From contig CM043953.1 in the NCBI GenBank assembly GCA_014529385.2, positions 79,846,338-79,910,337 of the forward strand: a stretch of DNA of 64,000 nucleotides, read 5' to 3'. A model generated the notes under the pieces. The model saw only the letters and a list, made by a program, of their open reading frames with translations. It searched no databases and was not told the origin of the DNA. This document shows positions 1 through 10,417 of the stretch, one piece after another; position 1 is the stretch's first letter; each line of letters starts with the position of its first letter. The DNA comes from Adiantum capillus-veneris. Lineage: Eukaryota; Streptophyta; Polypodiopsida; Polypodiales; Pteridaceae. The position numbers were made by a program, and so were the translations under genes.

Positions 1-849
1 GATTTATATCAACTCTTCCTTGGTAGAGATTCAGGAGAGGCTCGGCGTCTATTCCATGAGCAGTCTCCCCCACCAGTGATGACTTCCATAGAGATTTGGA
101 GGCAGTATGCAACATCATTATACACTATACCTGGACAACCACCACTACCGGATCCACCACAGCCATGTCCAGCTACAAGCACCTTCTTTACCACTGAGAT
201 GGTAAAGGAGGCCATTGACATGATGAAGACCAGACGAGAACACGATCATGAGGGTTTAGTAGCGGAGCACATTATACATGCTAGGGACTTGTTGGCAGAT
301 ATGCTTGCACGGTTGTTCAACCGTGTCATGTGAGGGCTTTCCAAAGTCTTGGAGATTGTCTACTATTGTACCTATCTTCAAGACAGGAGACCCCATAGTG
401 CCGGGGAATTACCGTACTATCATGGTAGGACACAGATTGGCATGGTTGTATGCATCCATTCTTGAGCATAGGCTGAGGAGTTGGGCAGAGACTACGGGCA
501 TACGGGCACCTGGACAAGGTGGTTTCAGGAGGGGTTTCTCCATAGTGGATCATGTCTTTACACTCAGAGCTATCATTGAGGAGGGTCGAGCACATGGTAG
601 ACGGATATATTGCAGCTTTGTGGACTTCCGCAAAGCTTTTGACACAGTACCGAGGGCCAGATTGATGCACCGACTTATGGAATTGGGGGTATCCACAGAG
701 CTGATATTGGGGATTATGGCATTGTACAGTTCAGTGATGGATCATGTACGCACACCAGAGGGGATATCTGACATTCACTCCACTATCGGAGTGAAACAGG
801 GATGCTCATTTTCCTCTACTTTATTCGATATGTATGTTGATGAGGTATG
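1..849 (+). mobile_element. LINE ORF2 fragment (reverse transcriptase N-terminal half)
   Basis: Partial non-LTR retrotransposon entering from the left edge. Translation shows the linker before the RT (76-333), then after a frameshift near 330 the RT fingers and palm (278-850), including FVDFRKAFDTV and GVKQGC motifs shared with the better preserved copies at 37297-39702 and 42294-43574. The frame ends just before the YADD catalytic box because a chromovirus LTR starts at 850. The other half of this LINE is not found on the far side of that element. It is a dead copy: one frameshift plus truncation. Family assignment as an APE-type LINE rests on the related copies that carry an endonuclease. 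Confidence 0.9.
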
Positions 850-2420
850 AAACCGGCCCGTAGGGCGGTAGGCTTTGGCTCTCACCCAAAATTCTTTACT
901 TTAGACACACACACAGAGCACTTTGCAAAAAGAACCTGCCTGTGACGGGAATTAACACTTGAACACACACATGGCTCGGAAGCTAGAATGCCCCGAGCAG
1001 ACGCCGACAACCTGTAGGCTCCAAAATTGGCGCCCTTTTTGGTATTTCTTTATTCTTTAACAGAGGGAATAAAACTTGTGATCTCCTACGACCTGCCCTG
1101 CATAATCTAGGTTGAGAAACACTTGTTCTGGCCCAATTTCGGCAACATAGCTGTACTAGGACGCTTCCCAGTCAATATCCCCACGCAATAGATGACTTTC
1201 CTGACGCATACGGACACTTCGCATAACCTGGCGAGAATCTGCAGCACGCAGAATTCTCTGTTTTCTGCCCCGAAAATGCACCAAATCACCTCTACAGCGG
1301 TCCCCTTGCGTCCCCGAACCTCCTGGGGGTATTAGAGACCGTTTAGGGCCGAAACCCTAAACCTGCAAAAATACACAGCAGGCTGTAATTCCCTGTTTTG
1401 GGCTCCGTTTCGTGTGCCGGTCGCATCTGTAGCAAGACCTCGAACTACAAACCTGTAGGGCTACTTGCCCTTTGAATCGGACGCGATTTCTCACGTGAAA
1501 CCTCTTCGAATTCACTTGTACCTGCGGGGGATTAGCCACTAGCTAACCCAGTACCTGTGCAAGAGGCTCTAGCCTCGGCAATCGTGCATGAACCCACACA
1601 GCTGTACATAAGTCAAATGAAAAGCCCTCTTGTGGGGCATCACATAACTGCACGTAAGAGGGAGAGAGAGAGCAGTGTGTAGCGTGCAGGGCATCACTTC
1701 TGGCACCACACTGTACATAGAGAGAATGGAAGCACTCCGTAGCACTTAACCTGTGGTGGCAAAAACCAAAATGAGGCTCCTCTCAGCTTAAAATTCAGCG
1801 CCCATTTTTCTGTAGGAGGCAAGTCCATGAAAATCTGCCACTTGGCGCATTTACAAGCATTTTCCCATTTCCGGTTTGTTAAAAATCTCCCGACTGGTTG
1901 CCCAGTTGACTTTGCGGCAGAGTTGTAAAATGTTCCCCTAGTCTTACCGGAGGTAATGATGCGAACACATTTCACGGCCAAAATAGCAGTTCCCTAAATT
2001 TTAGGAAATGATTTTGTTGGGCTCCCACTGGTCATCTGACAATCTATTCTCATTGGGACCGCATCCAAAAGTGCAATGTGGCCCAACTGTCGGATACTTT
2101 CTGTTGGTAGTCCCACCTTGACTTTGTGCCTTTATTGAGTTCACTTCCTAGTATCCACCAACTTGCTAAGTGCGACGGGGGACCTACATGATCTTGCTCT
2201 GAGTCTAGACATCCTCTTACTATACGCATTCCCGTGCCGACCACTTCCCGTCTGCGGGTGAAACTACAGTTCACATTGGCCATACAATGTCCGACCGTTT
2301 GCTACTTCAAAAAGAGGGTCTCAAAAATAAAACAAAAATCATTGGAAAGAAACCAACAACTAAGGTTAGCAGTTGCTACGTCCTCGTGACATAACTAACA
2401 GCTGCCACGTCCCCGTGACA
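850..2420 (-). repeat. 3' LTR of chromovirus copy 1
   Basis: Begins tgaaaccggc and ends ccgtgaca, the family's terminal sequences. It aligns along its length with the LTR pair at 44177-45657 and 50846-52326, but is about 1571 bp and clearly diverged. A purine-rich tract (on the minus strand) follows from 2421. It contains the segment ggcgccctttttggtatttc near 1030, a degraded form of a block shared with a second LTR family. Confidence 0.88.
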
Positions 2421-5400
2421 TACCCCACACTTGAAATTGCAAACGTCCTCGATTGCATACCATAAATACACGCCATTGATGATCTTGTGCTATCAACACT
2501 CTTTTATCATCCCATGTATCTGCAAAGAAAGGTCGTAACACATAGATACAAATGACTTAATGAGACCTTCATACTTTTGTCATTTCCATCTATTACACTG
2601 AATTCATATATACATTTGATGTACTAGCTCTATCATTACCCCTCCTTTGCACACGTTGGGTTGGGGCATAGGTAGGGTTGTAACCCAAAGGCTTCAAGGC
2701 AAAGCTGCAATACATTTGGTGACTCTGACAGTTCATGCTCTTCCATCCACTTTGCATCCATAGGCGGATAGTTCTTGAACTTCACCAAAGAATGTCTTGC
2801 AACCTGTCCTATAACTTTTCTGCCCTTATGTGCCAAAACTTGCTCAGGTACTAGGATCTCATCAAGTTCCTCAACTTCTGGCTGATCGTCATCTGGCATA
2901 TCTTCTGGCACATCACCCACGAAGGGTCTTAGAAGACTCACGTGAAACGCATTATGAATCTTCCATGCATCAGGCAATTTCAACTTGTAAGCCACATCGC
3001 TGATCTTCTCAAGCACTTGGAAAAGGTCCATAGTAACACATACTGAGCTTAGGAAATAGCCGTTCCTTGCCCTTCATTTTCTTTAACCTTGCCTTTTCGA
3101 ACCTTAAGAGAACCCAATCACCAGGTGATTACAACAATTCGCGACGGTGACAATAAGCAGCCTTTTTCTGTTTTGCCTGAGTCTTCTCCAAGGCAACTTT
3201 AATTTTCTTGTACATTTCATCCATGTTCTCAACATATCGATTTACCTCAAAGATCTTGTCCTCCATATGCAAAATGGGAGGAACCTTCTTGCCGCCTTCA
3301 ACAATCTCAAAAGGTGCTTTGCCAATTGACGAATGCACCGTATTATTGTACGCATACTCAAGCATAGGCAAATACTATTCCCAATTGCCCTTATTATCTG
3401 ACACATAGCATTTCAATAGGTCTAAGAGAGTAGAATTAGCCTCTTTTGACTCTCCATCGGTTTGTGGATGAAACGATGACGAGAACTTGAGCAGAGTATC
3501 CATGTTCTCAAACAATTCTCTCCAGAACAAACTGGTCATGCGAGGATCACGATTACTGATAATCGATTGTGGCATACCATGGTACTTAAACACATTGTAC
3601 ATAAACAAACGTGTCATCAGATCAGATTTTATCTTCTTCCTGATAGGGATAAAATGGGCCTGCTTGTTGAACCTCCAAATAATGGTCCATATACCATCAT
3701 TCCCTGTTTTGGCGTTCTTGGAAGATCAAAGATAAAGTCCATAGAAATGCTTTCCCATGGCTTATCCGGAATCGATAGTGGTTGTAATGGCTTATCCGGA
3801 ATCGGTAGTGGTTGTAACAACCCTGGTACCTTTTCCTGTGAAACTTGACCTTTTGGAAAATTATGCATGCTCGCACAAAGGCATCCATCTCTCTCCTCAA
3901 GGTAGGCCAGAAGAATGTCTCTACCGCCTTAACTGTCGCATCAAAGCCACAATGCCTTGCATACGGTGGGACATGACTCTCTTCCATGACCTTATGTCGT
4001 AGTGGCCTTGTGACACAAAGTCTACCATGCATCATCATAAAACCATCTCTGAGGAGGTAGTGCTCATGATGTTGCCCCTCTTGTGACTGTTCAAAGATCC
4101 TTGCAAAATTCATCAACAGTATACTGTTCCTTCATGTTATCTAGCTCATGATGACAAGGAATTGACACAGCTAAAATTTCAGGCTGTCTTGATAACGCAT
4201 CAGCCACAACATTCTTCTTGCCTTCCACATGCATAATCTGGAAGTGGAACATGGAAAGAATGTTTACCCATCGCATATGCTTTTTGGATAACTTTGACTG
4301 TGTCAAGAAGTATCGCAAGGTCTGATGATCTGTTTGGACAACAAAATCAACACCTAGGAGGTAGTGCTTCCAGCTAGAAAGCGCATGAATCACGACCAAG
4401 AGCTCTTTCTCATAGACTTGCATAGTCCTCTCTGGCCCTTGCAAAATTCGGCTTTCATAAGCTACTACCCGTCCATCTTGCATTAGCACTGCTCCAATGC
4501 TACTGCCACACGCGTCACACTGGACCACTAATGACTTCCTGAGATCTGGCAAAACAATTACTGGATTTGAAGTCAACTTTTCCTTTAAGAGACTAAAAGC
4601 TGAAATCTCTTCTTGGGTCCATTTGAAAGTGACCTCTTTCTTTTGCAAAGCGTGAAGAGGCGATGCTACTCTGCAAAATTTCTGATAAACCTTCTATAGT
4701 AGGAACACAATCCCAAGAAACTTCTAAACTCATGCACAATCTTCAAGTTTAGCCTTGTCTTAATAGCTTCGACCTTTGCGGGATCCATTCTAACACCATC
4801 CTTTGAGACTATGTGGCCAACAAAGTGGATTTCTTCGAGGAAGAATTTCACTTTTTTTAGGATTGACAAGTAACCTATGACTGTGCAGCTCTTCGAACAC
4901 AATGGTCAAGTGACACCTATGCTCCTCTTCCTTCTTTGAATACACTATCATGTCATCGAAGAACGTCCCAACAAACTGTTGATGCGAGGTGGGGAGCAAA
5001 AGGGTGAAGAACTAGGCTGAATCAGCCCCTTCTCTAATAACTCCTCAACTTGGCCCATAATCTCTCTTTGCTGCGCCGCACTAACCCTGAAGGGAGGTCT
5101 ATTTGGTGGGCTACACCCTGGCACAAAATCTATCCGATGGTCCTCAGGTCTCTCTGGCGGCAATTGCGACGGTAATGAATTAGAAAAACAGTCACTAAAC
5201 TTTTGCAAAAATATTTACCTTTCTTTATCTAACACACATAAATTTGACTGATCACTATTTGAGACATTACATGCAAAAATCAAGTACACATAAAGATGAT
5301 TCTGTATTACAGAAGTGATAGCAGAAGCAGATACAATAGGGACTGACTTTCCTTTAAGCTTTACATCCAAGATGTGAGTTTTGCCCTACGCTGTACAATG

Positions 5401-6650
5401 ATCTTTTTGTTGTAGGCATCCAAGACTCCATGCACTCGGAACATCCACGGGATCCCCAATATGGTGTCACATCCTTCCAGCGGCATGATGTAGAACTCTC
5501 CTATGTCCACATACGACTGAATATGCAGACGCAGCTTTCCAATAATGGGCATAACGCACTTTAAGTGGCCAGGACATGCCAACCTTGCCTGTGCTAAGTA
5601 CGCCATCTCTTCAGCTCTGTGATGCCAGCTTTATAGTTAACTCTGGTGAGATAAAGTTGGCTTTGGCACCTGGATCAAAAAAGATGAGTGCCGTGTGATC
5701 CCTAACTTTACCCCAAGTCCTGCATAACTCACTGGCATCTGTACTCAGCCTATCACCCACCATGTCTGGCACAAGCCTGTCGTGGGTTTAGGCTTCTTGC
5801 CTTTCTGGTCTTCTTTATCATATGAGTCAGCTGGTCTTTTCCTTTGTGGACAATTGGTAGCAAAGTGACCAGGCTGCTCGCATATAAAGCATTTATATTC
5901 AGCCATTAGGACCTTCTTTTCCTCAAGCGACTTGCGCACAAAAGGCTTCGTTTTCTATTTCTTTGCCTGCGCTCCAGAAGTCGCGGCTGAATCCTTGTCT
6001 TTGGTGCCTTTTCTGACCCCTATGACGCATCAGGAGTTGTTTTCACGAAGGGCTTCTTTGCTGAATTTTTCTTTTGCTGGCCTCCTTTCTCGTTGCTCGG
6101 AAACCCACTGTCCTCTCCTTTCAGCAAGGCAAGACCAGTTTTAGCAACTTCCATTAGTTGAGTGAGGGTAGCCACTCTATTCTTGGTACAGTAATCGCGA
6201 AGCCCTTTAGGCAGCCCACAACAATACTTCTCTATCTGCTCTGTCAATTGCACAAATCTGTAGGTCACTGAGAGTAACGCTCTACAAAAGCTCCGATTGT
6301 ACTCCAGTAAGCTCTTGCATGTAGCCGAAGTAAGCTGGTGCCAATTTGTCATGATGTCGACTTCAAATTCATTTGACAGCCAAGCAGATGCAAACATTTG
6401 CTTAAAGTAAACCCAAGTGGCGGGTGCCTGTCCTTGCATCAACAATGTTGTCCACCAAGTAAGCGCATTGTCCTTTAAGAAAGTGACAGCTTTCCCGACT
6501 TTCGAGGCCTCTGTAAAATTCCCTCCTGCATAAGCTGTATCAAACTGCTGGAGGAAGGTAAGAGCCTTTGCTTTATCCTCAAAGCCACTGATAGTACTGA
6601 ACTTTACAGCTGCACCACCTTCTTTGTAAGCTTTCGGCTTCTCTAGCACC
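850..6650 (-). mobile_element. Truncated Ty3/gypsy chromovirus, copy 1
   Basis: Minus-strand relative of the element at 44177-52326. It keeps its 3' LTR (850-2420) and most of gag-pol but stops abruptly near 6650 inside gag, just upstream of the retrotransposon gag domain; no 5' LTR or primer-binding site follows. Compared with copy 2 it lacks about 310 bp of RT (junction near 4990, corresponding to about 48196-48508 of copy 2), removing the fingers and much of the palm before the FFDDM box. It retains a CCHC zinc knuckle and the protease active site that copy 2 has lost. Many frameshifts and stops; clearly an old, dead copy. Confidence 0.9.
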
Positions 6651-6655
6651 CATTG
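2636..6655 (-). pseudogene. gag-pol remnant of chromovirus copy 1
   Basis: Reading the minus strand from high to low coordinates: gag domain (6020-6650), CCHC zinc knuckle of form CxxCxxPGHFxxxC (5745-5939), aspartic protease with an active-site DPGA (near 5670) and its C-terminal half (5361-5606), RT remnants with FFDDMIVYS (4790-4999), connection and RNase H (4091-4648), integrase with HHCC finger and catalytic core (3375-4116), and a chromodomain-like tail ending at 2636. A 30-bp tandem duplication lies at about 3750-3815 within the integrase. Several frames, stops and the RT deletion make it non-functional. It is useful mainly as an outgroup showing the ancestral domain content of the family. 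Confidence 0.88.
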
Positions 6656-6990
6656 CAACGCCCCTCGCGTTGCCCCTCCCCTGCCATACCTCCTCGCGCT
6701 CCCCCCTCGCCCAGCCACCCAGGGGTGCATCCCCCCCCCCAAGGGAGCAGGTAAGGGTCCAACAATTTTCCAGCAGTAGGGTATCTTTTAGGGATTTTTA
6801 GGAATTTTGAGAAATCCTCAAGAGTCTGCAGACAGAATTTCACAACTACAAAAAACCCAAGAAAATTCAGAAATTCAGATAGGAGATTTTTTTGGCAAAT
6901 TTTGCAAAAATTGCAAGAGTACACAAAATTGCGGGAGACAATGTATGCATAGTGTGGAAACATGAGCGCTTAGTGGCTCTCGTTTTCCGG
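6651..6990. other. Unassigned junction sequence
   Basis: Between the broken gag and the next LINE lies a GC-rich block (6650-6740, with a C10 run) followed by about 250 bp of AT-rich sequence. No coding similarity or repeat family recognised. Confidence 0.5.
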
Positions 6991-7003
6991 GTGGCGATTA
7001 AGC

Positions 7004-7858
7004 ATGAGGAAGCTGAACGATAAAGCAGACCCCTTAGAGGATGCCAGTCATAAGTGCAAAGAGGAAATGACGGAGACCATTACTAGGATGAACCACAATC
7101 TATTGAGCACAATAAAAATCCTCGAAGGACGCCTATTGATCCAAGAAAGAAAGATAAATGCATTGGAAGATCGGGTGACGACTCGGGATGAAGAGATTGC
7201 ATCACTCAAGAAGGATCTCACCGAAGCACGATCAAGAAACACACTGGAAGAGGGCGAGCTGCAACCCTCAGTAATCAAAGAAATCAACACGATAAAGGAG
7301 CAAGTACGGGCCATCAAAGAGGGAGAAGAGCAACACAAAGAGATGACGACTTCTTGGGTAGATGTTCTTACAGAAACTCAACAGAAGGCGGATGAAGCCG
7401 AGAAATGGGTCGAGGTTTCCAAGAAAGGAAAAGGCAAGGAGATAACGTCCATGCCCACACACACTATCATTAATCTCAAACTAGAGGAGGAGCAAAGAAG
7501 ACGTGTGCGCGCTTTACATGTGAGAATTTGTGGTCTTAGAGACAAAGACAATGTGGACGAAGAGGTAAAAGAACTCATGGCCTTGATGGGGGTTCACAAG
7601 TCGACGCACACAAAAGCTTGGAGAGTGGGTAACATAAAGGAAAATGGAAGCAATGGGGAAACCTCAAAAGAAAGGGCATTTATCCTACGTTTTCCCTCCA
7701 TGGAAGCGAAGAAGTCCTTCTTGAAGAAAAGGCCAACTCCTAAAGAGATGGGCATCTTTCTCGGGGATGATCTTACCCTCTCGCAGATCGCTCCTATGCA
7801 GGAGGTAATGCCGGAGATAAGAGCGGCAAGGGGAAAAGGCAAGATTGCCTTTTACTGA
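7004..7858 (+). pseudogene. LINE ORF1 protein (coiled coil + RRM-like)
   Basis: 284-codon frame starting at an ATG. Residues about 1-150 are charged and heptad-like (predicted coiled coil); residues about 165-284 contain HVRICGLRD, then RAFILRFPSMEAKKSFLKK and IFLGDDLTLSQ, a layout like the RRM and C-terminal domain of animal L1 ORF1p (Transposase_22 family; my comparison from memory). The role would be an RNA-binding chaperone that packages the LINE transcript. It stops at TGA 7856-7858 where the sister copies read an arginine codon, so this copy is truncated near the end. The ORF1/ORF2 junction is also damaged here: the tgacgg segment found in sister copies is missing. Confidence 0.75.
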
Positions 7859-9540
7859 GATGGAAGAGTGGTAATACTGGAGCGACGATCCAACTTATGG
7901 GGCCACACTCAAAGTGGCTGCCTGGAATTGTAATGGATCTATGCGTCTTGATGTGGGTACTTTTGAGGATGGTTTTACTAGAAGAGACATCATCTTCTAC
8001 TTTGAGGCACATCACGCCCCTAGGCAATCCATGCCTCACATCAGTGGATACAGATGGGAGACAGCTTACAGACAGGGGACGCGAGAGCACAGAGGACGGG
8101 GCTCAGGGGCAGTGGCAGTGTTATTTAGAGAGGATTTGCAGCCATTGATACCTATAGCCCGCAGGGATGAGCAGGCTAGGTACATGTGGGTGAGATTGAA
8201 AGCAGAGACATGCAGATATCTTTACATTGCTATTTGCTACTTCCACCCGAGTACGTCAGTCTATGCATCACCCAGAGGACAGTCCCCCTTTTCTATTTTG
8301 GATGATGACATATGGGAGTTCTCTAGAGATGGTGACATTATCATTCTATGAAACTTCAATGCTAGGATTGCCCATCATCAGACAGTGTTTTATGATACTT
8401 GAGAGGAGATGCTGAGAGAGATACATGTTGTAGAGACGGGCCTGTCAAGACAATCACAGGATGTGGAATATACTGAGTATGGGCGACACCTGATAGACAT
8501 GGGCACTGCACATGGATTGGCCATCTTGAATGGCCTACAGAGGTTTCTTGCTGCGGGAGGTTTCACATGCTTCCCACACAGACATGGAGCCAGCACAGTA
8601 GATTATGTCATGGCACAGCCGAGTCTCATCTCTAGTATCCAGGATCTCACAGTTGGACCCAAACCGGTTGGGGTGGCAGTGGATCATCCTCTTGTGTCGA
8701 TGACCATCTCCTTCCTGTTCACTGTGGAACACAGGCCACGGGTAGCAGCCCCTACTCGCTACACCTTCACGCCAGAGACAGATTCTGTATACATAGACGG
8801 GATCTACAGACGCCTATGCACTACGGAACCAGGGTGACCTCTGGAGGAGCTTACTACTATACTGACTCAGACATTACATGATGCAACAACAGAGGCATAC
8901 CCACACACCTAGCCTGAGCAAAGACATCGTTCAGGGAGCATGCCTCAAAACAACTGGTATGATGAGAAGTGAAGCCAACAGACTAGAGCTAGACTTCAGA
9001 GGGAGGTGCTTTTGGGGGACATCACTTACAGACAATCACAGATTGACTTCCGACGCCTGGTGTGGCGGAAGAAGAGGGCATTTTTGGCTCGACTAGAGCA
9101 GGATCTATACCAGCTATTCTTCAGTCCGGACTCGGGTGAGGAGTGGTGGCTCTTTCATGAGCAGGCTCGACTAGAGCAGGATCTATACCAGCTGTTCTTG
9201 AGTCAGGACTCGCGTGAGGCGTGGCGGCTCTTTCATAAGCAGTCCCCGCCCCCCCCCCCCCCCTTCCCCGTCCTGCCATTACCTCTACAGAGACCAGGGG
9301 TCAGTATGCATCATCTTTGTACACAGTACCTGGACAGCCGCCCCTTCCCGACCCCCCGAACCATGCCCACACACATGTGCGTTTTTCACCACTGAGATGG
9401 TGAAGAAAGCCATTGATAGGATGAGGACTGGGAGAGTGTAACAAACTGCTGACGTGTCAAAGCCTAAAGAATGGAGCTAACTTACAGATGTGACCGAGGG
9501 GCCTAAACTGTCACAAAGTGATGACGTGGCAGCCCGAGAG

Positions 9541-9690
9541 CAGAAACCCTAGCCCTAATTTCTGCCAAAAACCCTAATTTCTGAAACCCTAATTCTGAAA
9601 ACCCTAACCCTAAAACCTGCAAACCCTCATTCTGCTACCAAAAACCCTGAAACTACAAAAACCCTAACCCTAACCCTAACCCTAAGGACA
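9541..9690 (+). repeat. Telomere-like CCCTAA motifs within the LTR
   Basis: Multiple aaccctaa motifs, ending in a run of four tandem ccctaa units near 9660-9687. The same LTR region in 26255-26360 and 28555-28670 carries the motif in reverse complement, so it belongs to the LTR family rather than to a telomere. The unit is six bases long, not the usual plant TTTAGGG heptamer. Confidence 0.8.
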
Positions 9691-9998
9691 GCAGGGAGAT
9701 TTCCGCGTTTTGCGCTGGCTGCCTACGTGGCAGGCTGTACGGATTTCCGTGATTTATGTTGGCAGCTTTTTGGCTTTGTTTTTGGACCAAAGCTTTTGAG
9801 TTTTAAAGGCTTTTTACTGTGACTACTTTTCAAGCAAAGGGCCTTTAAATATGAGGTAAGGGCTCATTCTCTGGCATGCTTCCTGGTGAAGCTGCAGAGT
9901 CTGGAGTACCGGCTTGTACTATGTTGATACAATATAAAGAAATACCGAAAGGGGCGCCAAGGTTTGGGGCCAATACTCTCTAAGGTGGAATTCCACCG

Positions 9999-10355
9999 TG
10001 GATACAGACGACCGCGACTGAGGAGAGGAGCTACACAGCATCGACGGAGACTACAACAGAAGATTCGAGCCATACTCTCTCGACATCCAGAGTGCAGATG
10101 AGGATGGATCCTCACCATTTCTTCCATCTTTGTTTCACACACTGTTACATCCAGTTTACCGGGTACCTATTGTATCAGCTGCTACACCCACGTAGTTTTA
10201 GATTGTAGTAGTAGTAGTAGTATTTTGTTCCACTTCTAGTTCTTTTGTACCCAGACATGGTATTAGATTCACTATTTTGTAACTGATTGGTCTCATAGGT
10301 CATTTTGGCCTTTTGAAGACGTTAATATAACATTTCATTTCATTTCATTTCTCTC

Positions 10356-10414
<59 letters not shown>
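9999..10414 (+). mobile_element. 5'-truncated LINE 3' end nested in the solo LTR
   Basis: The sequence from about 9999 matches the ORF2 C-terminus and 3' UTR of the LINE family (compare 61030-61390), then carries the family hairpin (10290-10320), an ATTTC tail and a TC tract to 10414. LTR sequence resumes after it. It therefore inserted into the LTR. Confidence 0.85.
10350..10414 (+). repeat. (TC)n microsatellite after LINE tail
   Basis: About 32 TC dinucleotides directly after the ATTTC tail. Confidence 0.95.

Positions 10415-10417
<3 letters not shown>

Noticed and set aside
1107-2283. Small minus-strand frames (1107-1289, 1357-1539, 1694-1981, 2050-2283)
   Set aside because: All lie within the LTR of chromovirus copy 1 without conserved protein features.
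9660-9690. Interstitial telomere
   Set aside because: The motif belongs to the LTR family (also 26255-26360 and 28555-28670), and only four perfect units occur.
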